A stretch of 64,000 bases of DNA from the NCBI RefSeq assembly GCF_018614655.1, contig NZ_JAGGOG010000005.1, forward strand, positions 172,326-236,325. The letters are read 5' to 3'. The stretch's first letter is position 1. Each line of letters starts with the position of its first letter. This stretch comes from Pseudomonas fluorescens. Lineage in GTDB: Bacteria; Pseudomonadota; Gammaproteobacteria; Pseudomonadales; Pseudomonadaceae. The position numbers and the translations under genes are program-made. The notes beneath the pieces were generated by a model. It had not been told where the DNA came from, did not search any database, and worked only from the letters and a program-made list of their open reading frames with translations. Of this stretch, positions 27,498-40,253 are shown in pieces.

Positions 27498-28595
27498 TTA
27501 GCGCTTGTGACCTGTGTCGAGCTTGCGTTCCAGATGCATGGAATAGCGCGACATACCAAAACAGAAAATCCAGAACACCAGGGCGGCGAACACGTAGCCT
27601 TCGGTGGCCATACCCAGCCATTTCGGGTCGGCGGCGGCTTGTTTGACGCTGTTGAGCAGGTCGAACAGGCCAATGATGATCACCAGGCTGGTGTCCTTGA
27701 ACAGCGCAATAAACGTGTTGACGATGCCCGGAATCACCATCTTCAGCGCCTGAGGCAACACCACCAGGCCCATGCTGCGCCAATAACCCAGGCCCATCGC
27801 TGCGGCCGCTTCGTACTGCCCCTTGGGAATCGCCTGCAAACCACCGCGTACCACTTCGGCCACGTAGGCCGACTGGAACAGGATCACGCCGATCAAGGCC
27901 CGCAGCAGCTTGTCGAAGTTCATGCCTTCGGGCAGGAACAGCGGCAGCATCACCGAAGACATGAACAGCACGGTGATCAACGGCACGCCGCGCCAGAACT
28001 CGATAAAGGTCACGCAGACCACTCGAATTGCCGGCATGTTCGAACGACGTCCCAAGGCCAGCACGATCCCCAGCGGCAAGGCGCCGGCGATACCGACGGT
28101 GGCAATCACCAGGGTCAGCATCAGGCCGCCCCACTGACTGGTCGCCACGTTGGTCAGGCCGAAGATCCCACCGTGCAGCAGGAAGTAGGCAATGATCGGG
28201 TACAGCACCAAAAAGCTCAGTCCATAGACCGCCTTGCGTTGAAAACGCGAGATGAACAACGGCGCTACACCGACGATGGCCAGCCACACGGTCATGTCTA
28301 CGCGCCAGCGCTGGTCGCCGGGGTAGTAGCCATACATGAACTGCCCGAAGCGCTGTTGGATAAACACCCAGCAGGCGCCCTCTTTCGTGCAATCGGCCTT
28401 GGTGGTGCCGACCCAGTTGGCGTCAAGGATTGCCCAGTGCAGGATCGGCGGCACGATCAGGTAGATCAGGTAGAACGCCAGGAACGTCAGCAGGGTATTG
28501 AGCCAACTGGAAAACATGTTGGCGCGCATCCATGCCACCGGCCCGAAGACTTTGCCCGGTGGCGGCATGTCAGGTTTGAAAGTATGCGTAGTCAT
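27498..28595 (-). CDS. aapM: Amino-acid ABC transporter permease AapM
   Basis: 365 residues. Second inner-membrane permease of the importer. Beyond the usual five-segment domain (about 160-355) it has a long N-terminal part with extra membrane segments and a periplasmic loop holding two Cys (DCTKEGACW), typical of AapM. The EAA loop that contacts the ATPase reads [20 protein letters not shown]. The gene begins 10 bases after aapQ. Confidence 0.92.
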   Translation of the reverse strand: MTTHTFKPDMPPPGKVFGPVAWMRANMFSSWLNTLLTFLAFYLIYLIVPPILHWAILDANWVGTTKADCTKEGACWVFIQQRFGQFMYGYYPGDQRWRVDMTVWLAIVGVAPLFISRFQRKAVYGLSFLVLYPIIAYFLLHGGIFGLTNVATSQWGGLMLTLVIATVGIAGALPLGIVLALGRRSNMPAIRVVCVTFIEFWRGVPLITVLFMSSVMLPLFLPEGMNFDKLLRALIGVILFQSAYVAEVVRGGLQAIPKGQYEAAAAMGLGYWRSMGLVVLPQALKMVIPGIVNTFIALFKDTSLVIIIGLFDLLNSVKQAAADPKWLGMATEGYVFAALVFWIFCFGMSRYSMHLERKLDTGHKR

Positions 28596-28605
28596 GCTTG
28601 TTTCC

Positions 28606-29787
28606 TCACCGCTCGATCAGCGCAATGCGCTTGTTGTACCAGTTCATCAGCAGCGAAATGCTGATGCTGATCGCCAGGTACACGCTCATGGTGATGGCAA
28701 TGACTTCGATGGCCTGGCCGGTCTGGTTGAGCACCGTGCCGGCAAACAGCGAAACCATTTCCGGGTAACCGATACCGGCCGCCAGGGACGAGTTTTTCGC
28801 CAGGTTCAGGTATTGGCTGGTCAGCGGCGGAATGATGACCCGCAGGGCCTGCGGGATGATCACCTTGCGCAGGGTCGGCCCAGGACGCAGGCCCAGGGAG
28901 CGCGCGGCTTCCGTCTGGCCGTGGCTGACGGATTTGATCCCGGAACGCACGATTTCGGCGATAAACGCCGCGGTGTACACGGTCAAGGCCAGGGTCAACG
29001 CCAGCAGTTCGGGGATCAGTACCCAACCGCCGACGAAGTTGAAGCCAGCAAGCTTCGGCATTTCCCAATGCACGGGAGTGCCGAATACCAACATGCACAA
29101 CGCAGGAATCACCAACAGCAACGCCAGGCCCGCCCAGAACTTGTGGAACGGAACGCCTGTAGCCTCAAAACGCTTGTTGGCCCAGCGGGTCATCAGCACG
29201 ATGGCGCCGAACGCGATCACAACGCTGATCCAGAACGGCCAGAACCCGTCAGCGGCAATCGCCGCCGGCATGTTCAGGCCACGGCTGCTGACAAAGAACA
29301 TATCGCCGAAGTTATGGCTGGCACGCGGCCCCGGCATAGTCAGGAACACCGCGAAGTACCAGAACAGGATTTGCAGCAGCGGTGGAATGTTGCGAAACAC
29401 TTCCACGTAGACCGTCGCCAGCTTGCTGATAATCCAATTCGGCGACAGCCGTGCCACGCCGACGATGAACCCGAGGATGGTCGCCAGGACCACACCGATC
29501 ACGGTCACCAGCAAGGTGTTGAGCAGGCCGATCACAAAGACCCGGGCATAGCTGTCCGATTCGGTGTAGTCGATCAGATGCTGAGCGATGCCAAAACCGG
29601 CACTGCGCTCAAGGAAGTCGAAACCCGAGGTAATGCCCCGGTGTTGAAGGTTGGTTTGCGTGTTGTTGAACAGATACCAGCCCAACGAGACCACCGCCAC
29701 AATGGTGATGATCTGGAATAGCCACGCACGCACTTTTGGATCGCTGAAGCTGAGCTTCTGCTTTGGTGCGCCGATTTGAGTTTGCAT
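28606..29787 (-). CDS. aapQ: Amino-acid ABC transporter permease AapQ
   Basis: 393 residues. First permease of the importer, with about eight membrane segments, longer than GlnP-type permeases as expected for AapQ. The EAA loop is TEAARSLGLRPGPTLRKVII. The N-terminal cytosolic tail is MQTQIGAPKQKLSFSDPKVR. A 72-base gap with a hairpin separates it from aapJ, which may make it less expressed than the binding protein. Confidence 0.92.
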   Translation of the reverse strand: MQTQIGAPKQKLSFSDPKVRAWLFQIITIVAVVSLGWYLFNNTQTNLQHRGITSGFDFLERSAGFGIAQHLIDYTESDSYARVFVIGLLNTLLVTVIGVVLATILGFIVGVARLSPNWIISKLATVYVEVFRNIPPLLQILFWYFAVFLTMPGPRASHNFGDMFFVSSRGLNMPAAIAADGFWPFWISVVIAFGAIVLMTRWANKRFEATGVPFHKFWAGLALLLVIPALCMLVFGTPVHWEMPKLAGFNFVGGWVLIPELLALTLALTVYTAAFIAEIVRSGIKSVSHGQTEAARSLGLRPGPTLRKVIIPQALRVIIPPLTSQYLNLAKNSSLAAGIGYPEMVSLFAGTVLNQTGQAIEVIAITMSVYLAISISISLLMNWYNKRIALIER

Positions 29788-29816
29788 GGAGTGCCCCAGA
29801 AAGAATGGTACAGAAC

Positions 29817-29845
29817 ATCACCCGGCGGTTGGCCCACCGGGTGAT
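29817..29845 (-). terminator. Hairpin between aapJ and aapQ (probable attenuator)
   Basis: ATCACCCGG / CCGGGTGAT inverted arms around an 11-base loop, no T-run. Hairpins directly after the binding-protein gene are common in ABC importer operons and protect or partially terminate the upstream mRNA. Confidence 0.6.
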
Positions 29846-29859
29846 AGAACCATCAGCGA

Positions 29860-30888
29860 TCAGCGCACAGGGGGTGCGTATTGAATGCCACCGTTGTTCC
29901 ACAGGGCGTTCAGGCCACGGTCGATTTCCAGCGGAGTGCTTTTGCCGAGATTTTTCTCGAACACTTCACCGTAGTTACCGACTTGCTTGACGATCTGTAC
30001 GACCCAGTCTTTGCGTACTTTCAGGTCCTTGCCGTATTCACCGTCAGCGCCCAGCAGACGAGCGACGTCCGGGTTCTTGGTGGACTTGGCTTCAGCTTCG
30101 ACGTTCTTCGAGGTTACGCCTGCCTCTTCAGCGTTAAGCATGGCGAACAAGGTCCACTTGACGATGCTGAACCACTCTTCGTCGCCACGGCGAACCACTG
30201 GGCCCAGGGGCTCCTTGGAAATGGTTTCCGGCAGTACGACGTAGTCTTTCGGCGAGGCCAGCTTGCTGCGCTGTGCGTAGAGCTGGGATTTGTCAGAGGT
30301 CAGCACGTCGCAACGACCGGATTCCAGCGACTTGGCGCTTTCGTCGGAAGTATCGAAGGTGATCGGGGTGTACTTGAGGTTGTTGGCGCGAAAGAAGTCA
30401 GAGACGTTCAATTCGGTGGTGGTACCGGCCTGGATGCAGATGGTTGCACCGTCCAGTTCCTTGGCACTTTTTACACCCAGCTTGTTGTTGACCAGAAAGC
30501 CAACGCCGTCGTAGTAGGTCACGCCGGTGAACACCAGGCCCATGCCCGCATCGCGAGAGCTGGTCCAGGTGGAGTTACGCGAGAGCACGTCGACTTCGCC
30601 GGACTGAAGCGCGGTGAAACGCTCCTTGGCATTCAACTGGCTGAATTTGACCTTGGTGGCATCGCCGAAAACGGCGGCCGCTACGGCACGACACACGTCA
30701 GCATCAATCCCGAGGATCTTGCCGCTGGCATCCGGCACCGAGAAGCCCGGCAAACCGTCGCTCACGCCACACTGCACGAAGCCTTTCTTCTGCACGGCAT
30801 CCAGGGTGGCGCCGGCTTGGGCGAAACCACTGACACCCAATACGGCGGCCGCGCAAACGATAGCCAGGGTGGATTTCAATACCTTCAT
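29860..30888 (-). CDS. aapJ: Amino-acid ABC transporter substrate-binding protein AapJ
   Basis: 342 residues. Periplasmic receptor of the importer. A signal peptide (1-25, GVSGFAQAG) precedes the family 3 binding-protein fold with VQCGVSDGLPGFSVPDASGK and GIDADVCRAVAAAVFGD, typical of the AapJ/BztA type with broad specificity for L-amino acids. First gene of aapJQMP; AGGTTTGA precedes ATG 30888. Upstream about 345 bases separate it from the divergent carboxylesterase gene. Confidence 0.94.
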   Translation of the reverse strand: MKVLKSTLAIVCAAAVLGVSGFAQAGATLDAVQKKGFVQCGVSDGLPGFSVPDASGKILGIDADVCRAVAAAVFGDATKVKFSQLNAKERFTALQSGEVDVLSRNSTWTSSRDAGMGLVFTGVTYYDGVGFLVNNKLGVKSAKELDGATICIQAGTTTELNVSDFFRANNLKYTPITFDTSDESAKSLESGRCDVLTSDKSQLYAQRSKLASPKDYVVLPETISKEPLGPVVRRGDEEWFSIVKWTLFAMLNAEEAGVTSKNVEAEAKSTKNPDVARLLGADGEYGKDLKVRKDWVVQIVKQVGNYGEVFEKNLGKSTPLEIDRGLNALWNNGGIQYAPPVR

Positions 30889-31890
<1,002 letters not shown>

Positions 31891-31986
31891 AAACCACACA
31901 TTGTGTAGCCGTATGACCAACGCACTACGCCGCGCCCGATTCTTGCATTACACTGGCCGGCGTACATTCCTTAATCAATTGATGAG

Positions 31987-34724
<2,738 letters not shown>

Positions 34725-34751
34725 CCCCTGCATGGAGCTTGCTCGCGAACG

Positions 34752-34868
34752 TGTAGCCGCTGCCGAAAAATGAGGCTGCGATGCGTGTCCGCAGGACCAC
34801 CTTTGGGGCCGCTGCGTCGGAATGCCGCACCAAGCCCATCGCAGCCTCATTCTTCGGCAGCGGCTACA
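34752..34868. repeat. Inverted repeat, GTAGC REP family
   Basis: Arms TGTAGCCGCTGCCGAA... and ...TTCGGCAGCGGCTACA, with GAGGCTGCGATG / CATCGCAGCCTC inside each. About 60 unpaired bases lie in the middle, including GTGTCCGCAGGACC, which is also found in the copy at 46884-47001. Located after dauA. Confidence 0.83.
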
Positions 34869-34897
34869 ACGGCTTTCGATGTTGTGTGCTGGAGGGA

Positions 34898-35347
34898 TTA
34901 TTTCCAGCGATCAGCCGCCGCATGATCACTGTCCCGCCCTTCCACCCAGCGTGGCCCGTCGGTAGTGTTTTCCTTCTTCCAGAACGGCGCCCGGGTTTTC
35001 AAATAATCCATCACAAACGCACAGGCATCAAACGCCGCCTGACGATGGGCACTGGCTGCCGCAACGAACACGATGGGCTCGCCGGGCTCCAAGGCACCGA
35101 TGCGGTGCAGCACTTCGAGCTTGAGCAACGGCCAGCGTTGCTCGGCTTCGACGGCGATCTTGGCCAGGGCCTTTTCAGTCATGCCTGGGTAATGCTCGAG
35201 AAACATCCCCGCCACATCGAGCCCCTCATTGAAGTCACGCACGTAACCGACAAAGCTCACCACCGCGCCCACGCCCACATTGGCCGCATGCATAGCGTTG
35301 ACTTCGGCACCGGGGTCAAAGGCCTGGACCTGTACACGAATAGCCAT
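34898..35347 (-). CDS. moaE: Molybdopterin synthase catalytic subunit MoaE
   Basis: 149 residues. Converts precursor Z (cPMP) to molybdopterin together with thiocarboxylated MoaD. Typical stretches: VVSFVGYVRDFNEG, FLEHYPGMTEKAL, VLHRIGALEPGEPIVFVAAA and the catalytic/MoaD-contact region DYLKTRAPFWKKE. Starts 2 bases after moaD; last gene of moaCDE. The reader should note the convergent dauA gene ends 173 bases away across a REP element. Confidence 0.95.
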   Translation of the reverse strand: MAIRVQVQAFDPGAEVNAMHAANVGVGAVVSFVGYVRDFNEGLDVAGMFLEHYPGMTEKALAKIAVEAEQRWPLLKLEVLHRIGALEPGEPIVFVAAASAHRQAAFDACAFVMDYLKTRAPFWKKENTTDGPRWVEGRDSDHAAADRWK

Positions 35348-35349
35348 GT

Positions 35350-35592
35350 TCAGCCTCCTGTCACAGGGGGGAAAAAGGCCACTTCGTCACCGTCCGTGAG
35401 CGGCTCGTCAAGGGTGCAAAGTTCTTCATTGCGGGCGCACATCAAGCCCGTTTCGTTGAGGACTTCAAAGCCAGGATCCGCCGCCAATGTCTGGCGCACA
35501 GCCTCGACCGTGGCGAAGTCGCCTTCGACCTCCAGCGAGTCCAGGTCCACGGCTTCACGGTAACGGGCAAAAAACAGCACCGTGATACTCAT
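35350..35592 (-). CDS. moaD: Molybdopterin synthase sulfur carrier subunit MoaD
   Basis: 80 residues, ubiquitin-like fold. Starts [15 protein letters not shown] and ends with the required Gly-Gly (FFPPVTGG), the site of adenylation and thiocarboxylation. ATG 35592 overlaps the moaC stop by 4 bases, so translation is coupled. Confidence 0.95.
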   Translation of the reverse strand: MSITVLFFARYREAVDLDSLEVEGDFATVEAVRQTLAADPGFEVLNETGLMCARNEELCTLDEPLTDGDEVAFFPPVTGG

Positions 35593-36062
35593 TGTTCATT
35601 CGCCTTGAAATGCCCGCTCTTGCCGCCCAGTTTTTCCAACAGGCGAATGTTTTCGATGGTCATGCCACGGTCCACAGCCTTGCACATGTCATAGATCGTC
35701 AGCGCGGCAACACTGGCCGCCGTCAACGCTTCCATCTCTACACCGGTCTGGCCGGAGAGCTTGCAGCGGGCAACGATATGCACGGCATCCACACCGTCCG
35801 CACTGAGCTCAACCTTGACGCCCGTCAGCATCAGCGGGTGGCACAGAGGAATCAGGTCGCTGGTTTTTTTCGCCGCCTGGATCCCGGCGATTCGGGCCAC
35901 GGCAAATACGTCGCCCTTGGGATGAGCGCCGTTGACAATCATTTTCAGGGTGTCGGGCAGCATACGCACCCGCGCTTCGGCCACCGCCTCACGGAACGTC
36001 ACGGCTTTTTCAGTGACGTCGACCATGTGGGCGCGACCTTGGGAATCGAGATGAGTCAGCAC
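35589..36062 (-). CDS. moaC: Cyclic pyranopterin monophosphate synthase MoaC
   Basis: 157 residues. Acts with MoaA in the first step of molybdenum cofactor synthesis. Conserved stretches: [53 protein letters not shown] and MCKAVDRGM. The start is GTG 36062 ([13 protein letters not shown]), with AGGAG 7 bases upstream; a TTG at 36089 is also in frame but unsupported. First gene of the moaC-moaD-moaE operon. Confidence 0.94.
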   Translation of the reverse strand: MLTHLDSQGRAHMVDVTEKAVTFREAVAEARVRMLPDTLKMIVNGAHPKGDVFAVARIAGIQAAKKTSDLIPLCHPLMLTGVKVELSADGVDAVHIVARCKLSGQTGVEMEALTAASVAALTIYDMCKAVDRGMTIENIRLLEKLGGKSGHFKANEQ

Positions 36063-36197
36063 AGGGATACTCCTGATCAGGAGCCGCAATTGTAAACCCG
36101 TGAGTCAAATTTGCGCAGGGCTGTTTATCAAATGAAGGAAGGGACGCACTGACCTGTAGCCGCGTGCCTCGGCAGCGGCTACAGGGTTCAGCCTGGG

Positions 36198-39100
36198 TTA
36201 GAAGCGGAAGGTGAATCCGGCGTTGATCCCGTTGTCGTTGCCACGGTTGGACAGCAAACCGCTGTAGTTCAAGGACACCAGGGTGTCCTTGGTCAAGGCC
36301 ATTTCCGCGCTGGCCTTGATGATCGCGCCATCGCGGGCCACTGGCACGCTATTGACCGCAAAGGCGTTGTCGCTGCCGGTGAATTTCAGCGAAGCCTCAC
36401 GATCGGTATCGCCGAACTGATGTGCCCAGCCCAGCTCGCCACGCAAGGTCACCGCCGACGTGCTGCTGACCGGCAGTTGAGTATGCGCCCTCAGGCCCAG
36501 GGTGGAGAGCGTCGCATCCTGGCTTTGCTTGCTGGCATGCAAGGCCGCGGCGCCGCCTTTCTCCTTGAACGAGTCGCTCTGGTAGTTCAGGTAAGTCAGG
36601 TTGGCAAAGGGTTCGAACGCAGTCCACTGGGTGTAACCGATCTCAGCAAACACTTGATCGGTGCGTGCACTGTAATCGGCGCGTTCATGGTCCGACTGGT
36701 TGGCGTAAACCACGCGCCGCGAAGTGTCCAGACGGTGCCAGGTGGTGGCGCCGCCCAAGCGCAAGGCAATCGCATCGAAGCGTTTGCCGCCGTAGACCGA
36801 CAGGTGATAGTTGTCGCTGTCCGCCGACGCCGACGACTCGCCATTGAGGTGGCTCTGGGTGTAACCGGTGGCGGCGCCCACGCGCCAGCCATCGCCTACA
36901 TCCGTGTCCAGGCCCAGCAGCACACCGCTGGTGGACGAGGTGTAGCCACTGGCATTGTTGTCGCCACTGACGTTACTGCGACCACCCAGCAGTTGCACCC
37001 AGCCACCGTTGTCGTGGGTCTCGATCTGCGCGGTGGAATCCAGCGCCTGGGCTTGTTGCAGCCGACCATTGACCGCTTCACGAATGTAGCGACTGTCGGC
37101 CATTTGCGCCGCTGCCACGTCCGAGTGCAGTTGCCCCGACAACTGCTTGAACGCGTCCCGCGCCTGAGCAGCCGAGTCCGACGCCAGCAGGCTTTCGTAA
37201 ACCGGGTTGCCGGCGCCCAATGTGTCAGCCACTGCCGCCACGGCGCGTTCGTTGCGGGTTTGCGCGACGCTGGCGAACGTCGTCTGGTTGCGCGCCACCG
37301 CCAGGGTCAGCAGGTTCGGCTGGTAGTTCAGTTGGGTGCCAATGAACAGGTAGTTGGGCGAGATGGCCGCAAACTGGCCATTGATGCCCTGGTTGGCACT
37401 GAGGATGTTGAACTGCTGCCCCAGCAGGCTGCGAGCCTCGGTGGCGGACAGCAGGTTGGGGCTGTTCTCCAGGGACACCGTCACTACACCGCCGTTAAGA
37501 GTGGCTACGCCGCTGCTCTGGATCTTGTCGCTTTGCCCGTTGGGACCGACTTCGACGGCATAGACTGAGCCCGGGTTGAACGTGACATCGCCGGTGTTCA
37601 GTGTGCCGATTGAATGACCCGGCGCGACACTGCCGCCGCTGTTGACGGTCAGGGTGCCCACCTTGCCGTTGCCGGCCAGTGTGCCGCCCTGAGTGGTGAC
37701 CACGCCGTTATCCGCGTTACGCGTGCCCACGGCGCTGCCATCCACCGTCACGGCAGATGTCAGAGAGCCGTCCACCGACAGCTTGCCGCCGCGTATCCAG
37801 GTGCTGCCCGAATAGGTGTTCTGGCCGTCGAGGACCAGCTCGCCGTCACCCGACTTGGCCAGGCTGCCGACGTAGGTGTTGCCGGTGAGCAGGTCTTTGC
37901 CGCGCGCCAGGGTTGCCTGTTCCCGCGCGCTGCCGATTTCGTACTGGAACTGGTCATCTGCCGAGGCATTGGCCGGCAAGCCATTGAGCCAGCCTTTTTG
38001 CTGCTTGGTAGCGGCCCAGGTCGCCTGCTCAGTGGTGTCTTCTGCACGACGGGCGCGGATGGCCTCGTCGGAAATCGGGTTGGCCCAGATATCCCGAGTG
38101 CCGGTGGGCAATGCCACGGCCACCGAGCCAAGGAATTGCCCCGGGACCTGCATGGCTTTTTGCAGGTTGGGCAAGCCCCAGCCGCTGACCACGCCCGGCA
38201 CTTGCGGCGTGCCAGGCGCAGCATCGTGTACCGGTTGCAGGTTGTCGTAGGTTCGGCCACCGGTCAGGTTGCCAACGGGGGTGTCCGGGCCATCCGGCGT
38301 CTGCAGGCTGGAGGTGGTCAGCAACACATCACGGGCTTGGGTGGCGGTCATGTAGGGGAGGCGCTGGATCACCAGGGCCAGCGCCCCGGAAACGCTTGGC
38401 GCAGCGGCTGACGTACCGTTGGCGTTGGGGATAATCTCACCCTCGGGCCCGGTGGACGGGATACCCGAAACCCCCATCACGCACCACCACTTGGACGTGC
38501 CGCAGCGGTTGTACACCTGGGCGCTGGTCTCGTCATAGCCGGTGATCGACAGCCATTTGGATTCGATATCAGGCTTGAAGAACGGCAGGTTGGCATTGGT
38601 ATCCGGGTTGGCGCCGTGACTGTCGTTCCCCGCCGAGATGATCTGGATAAAGGTGTTCTGCCGCCCGGCGTCGGCCATGGCGTCCATCCAGGTCTTTTGC
38701 CCGGCGTGCGCCTTGTCCCAGAACGGGCGATAAGCGGCCGTCATGTCCCGCAAATTATCCGCCGCGCTGTCGCCGACGTTGCCGAAGTGGTTCTCCACGT
38801 CGTTGCGCGAATTCTGCCCCCAGCTCTGGTTGACGATCGAGACGTTCTTCGCAGCCAGGGCGTTGTAGCTGGCCATGAACGCGTTGTAGTCGAGGTCGTT
38901 GGAGCCCTGGAAGCGGTTGTCATCGGTGCCGCCGGTATTGGCAACGAACACGTTGGCGTCGAAGGCAATGCCGTGCATGCCGGTGCCGTTGCGGCTGGCG
39001 CCCAACACGCCGGACATTTCCGTGCCGTGCCCATCGTTGATGACCGGGTCGTATTCACCGGAAATACTGAAGCGCTCGCCCTTCTGAAACTCGCCATCGG

Positions 39101-39932
39101 GAGTGTCGTGGAGGTAACGAGGGTGGGTGGCGTAGTACTCGCCGGTGGAGGTCACCGCCTGCACACGGTCCTGACCCTGGGCATTCTTGCCCTGGAACTC
39201 GAAGTGTTCGGTGAGGATGCCTGAATCCAGCACGCCGACGTTCACACCCTTGCCGGTCATGCCCAAGGCATAGGCGTAATATGCGTTGGTGCGGTCCAGA
39301 CCGGAGTTGACCTGAGCTTCCGGGGTCTTCCAGGTTTGCGCATTGGCGCTCCAGTCACGGGTGGCGGCGGCCCAGGAGACGCCAGCGTTCAATTGCCCGT
39401 TCAGGTTGCTGCTGACACCCGGTTCGACATAAGTGTAGGGCTTGGCGGCCGGCAGATTGGCGATGATCGCTTTGGAAAAATCGAGAATATTGGTGGTGTA
39501 GCGACCGCTGTTACTGAATAGCCGGCTGCGGTAGTAATCCAGGCGCGATGCATAGTCCAACGGCCGCTTGGTGTCGCCGAGCATGGCGCCGATGGTCAGG
39601 TTTTCTGGCTGCAACTCGTAGTTTTGCTTGAGGGCCGAATCGAACTGGCCGGACTGGGCGGCGAAGTCCTTGGCGGCCAGATCCACGATATCCGGATAGG
39701 CAAACCGCAGATTCTTGTAGACATCGGTGTCGGGGCCAAACGATGAAACGGCGTTCCTGAAGGCTGACTCCAGCACCTGAGAGGTGTAAGGGTTGCTGTC
39801 GTCTGCCCAGGCCATTGGCCCCTGGCCCAGCCATAAGGCCAGCCCGAGCGCGATGGGGGTCAGGGGTATCGATTTGAGGCGTGCGGCGTGTTTGCGTTGA
39901 GACAGAGTGGAGCCATTACCTGCTACGTCCAT
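36198..39932 (-). CDS. Autotransporter subtilisin-like serine protease
   Basis: 1244 residues. An extended signal peptide (about 1-43, cleavage after AWA) leads to an N-terminal region (44-210), an S8 protease domain with D236 (VGVLDSGI), H302 (NDGHGTEMSG), oxyanion N436 (SAGNDS) and S508 (NGTSAAAPSVSG), then passenger-associated repeats (GKDLLTGNTYVGSLAKSGDG, and SGGSVAPGHSIGTLNTGDV) at about 680-800, and a C-terminal beta-barrel (about 970-1244) ending in GFTFRF, whose terminal Phe is the outer-membrane signature. Comparable to the surface subtilases of Pseudomonas and Serratia. Substrate unknown. Preceded by a long leader. Confidence 0.93.
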   Translation of the reverse strand: MDVAGNGSTLSQRKHAARLKSIPLTPIALGLALWLGQGPMAWADDSNPYTSQVLESAFRNAVSSFGPDTDVYKNLRFAYPDIVDLAAKDFAAQSGQFDSALKQNYELQPENLTIGAMLGDTKRPLDYASRLDYYRSRLFSNSGRYTTNILDFSKAIIANLPAAKPYTYVEPGVSSNLNGQLNAGVSWAAATRDWSANAQTWKTPEAQVNSGLDRTNAYYAYALGMTGKGVNVGVLDSGILTEHFEFQGKNAQGQDRVQAVTSTGEYYATHPRYLHDTPDGEFQKGERFSISGEYDPVINDGHGTEMSGVLGASRNGTGMHGIAFDANVFVANTGGTDDNRFQGSNDLDYNAFMASYNALAAKNVSIVNQSWGQNSRNDVENHFGNVGDSAADNLRDMTAAYRPFWDKAHAGQKTWMDAMADAGRQNTFIQIISAGNDSHGANPDTNANLPFFKPDIESKWLSITGYDETSAQVYNRCGTSKWWCVMGVSGIPSTGPEGEIIPNANGTSAAAPSVSGALALVIQRLPYMTATQARDVLLTTSSLQTPDGPDTPVGNLTGGRTYDNLQPVHDAAPGTPQVPGVVSGWGLPNLQKAMQVPGQFLGSVAVALPTGTRDIWANPISDEAIRARRAEDTTEQATWAATKQQKGWLNGLPANASADDQFQYEIGSAREQATLARGKDLLTGNTYVGSLAKSGDGELVLDGQNTYSGSTWIRGGKLSVDGSLTSAVTVDGSAVGTRNADNGVVTTQGGTLAGNGKVGTLTVNSGGSVAPGHSIGTLNTGDVTFNPGSVYAVEVGPNGQSDKIQSSGVATLNGGVVTVSLENSPNLLSATEARSLLGQQFNILSANQGINGQFAAISPNYLFIGTQLNYQPNLLTLAVARNQTTFASVAQTRNERAVAAVADTLGAGNPVYESLLASDSAAQARDAFKQLSGQLHSDVAAAQMADSRYIREAVNGRLQQAQALDSTAQIETHDNGGWVQLLGGRSNVSGDNNASGYTSSTSGVLLGLDTDVGDGWRVGAATGYTQSHLNGESSASADSDNYHLSVYGGKRFDAIALRLGGATTWHRLDTSRRVVYANQSDHERADYSARTDQVFAEIGYTQWTAFEPFANLTYLNYQSDSFKEKGGAAALHASKQSQDATLSTLGLRAHTQLPVSSTSAVTLRGELGWAHQFGDTDREASLKFTGSDNAFAVNSVPVARDGAIIKASAEMALTKDTLVSLNYSGLLSNRGNDNGINAGFTFRF

Positions 39933-40253
39933 TTTCCTTTCCCTTTGGATATGTGCGTCGTCAATGAGCGATGTATCGGGCTTTTTGTAATAGGCAGGAT
40001 CACGTTGAAGACCAACGATGGGGCTTCAAAACGTCGTCGAATCAATGAGGTAGTTTTCCGACGGGGTCACGCAGTGTTTTTATTTTGGGTGCCGCCTGTT
40101 TGCGGCGACAAAAAATGTAACAAAATAAATACACAGACCACAAGCACCCTTGGCCCGTAAAACACCGACAAACCTTGCACAAAACAAAAACCCGGACTTC
40201 GTGAGAAATCCGGGTTTTTTGCGGCTTTTAACCGCTAACTGCAGCGAGGAGGG
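39933..40253. other. Leader of the autotransporter gene and 3' region of the PhoH gene
   Basis: 321 bases. It contains the terminator of the PhoH gene (40186-40220) and then an AT-rich stretch (about 40080-40150) likely to hold the protease promoter. GAAAGGAAAA lies just before the protease ATG (reverse strand). No other gene recognised. Confidence 0.6.
40186..40220 (-). terminator. Rho-independent terminator of the PhoH-like gene
   Basis: Stem AAAACCCGGA (40187-40196) / TCCGGGTTTT (40209-40218) with a 12-base loop. Read on the minus strand it ends in a T-run. Confidence 0.85.
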
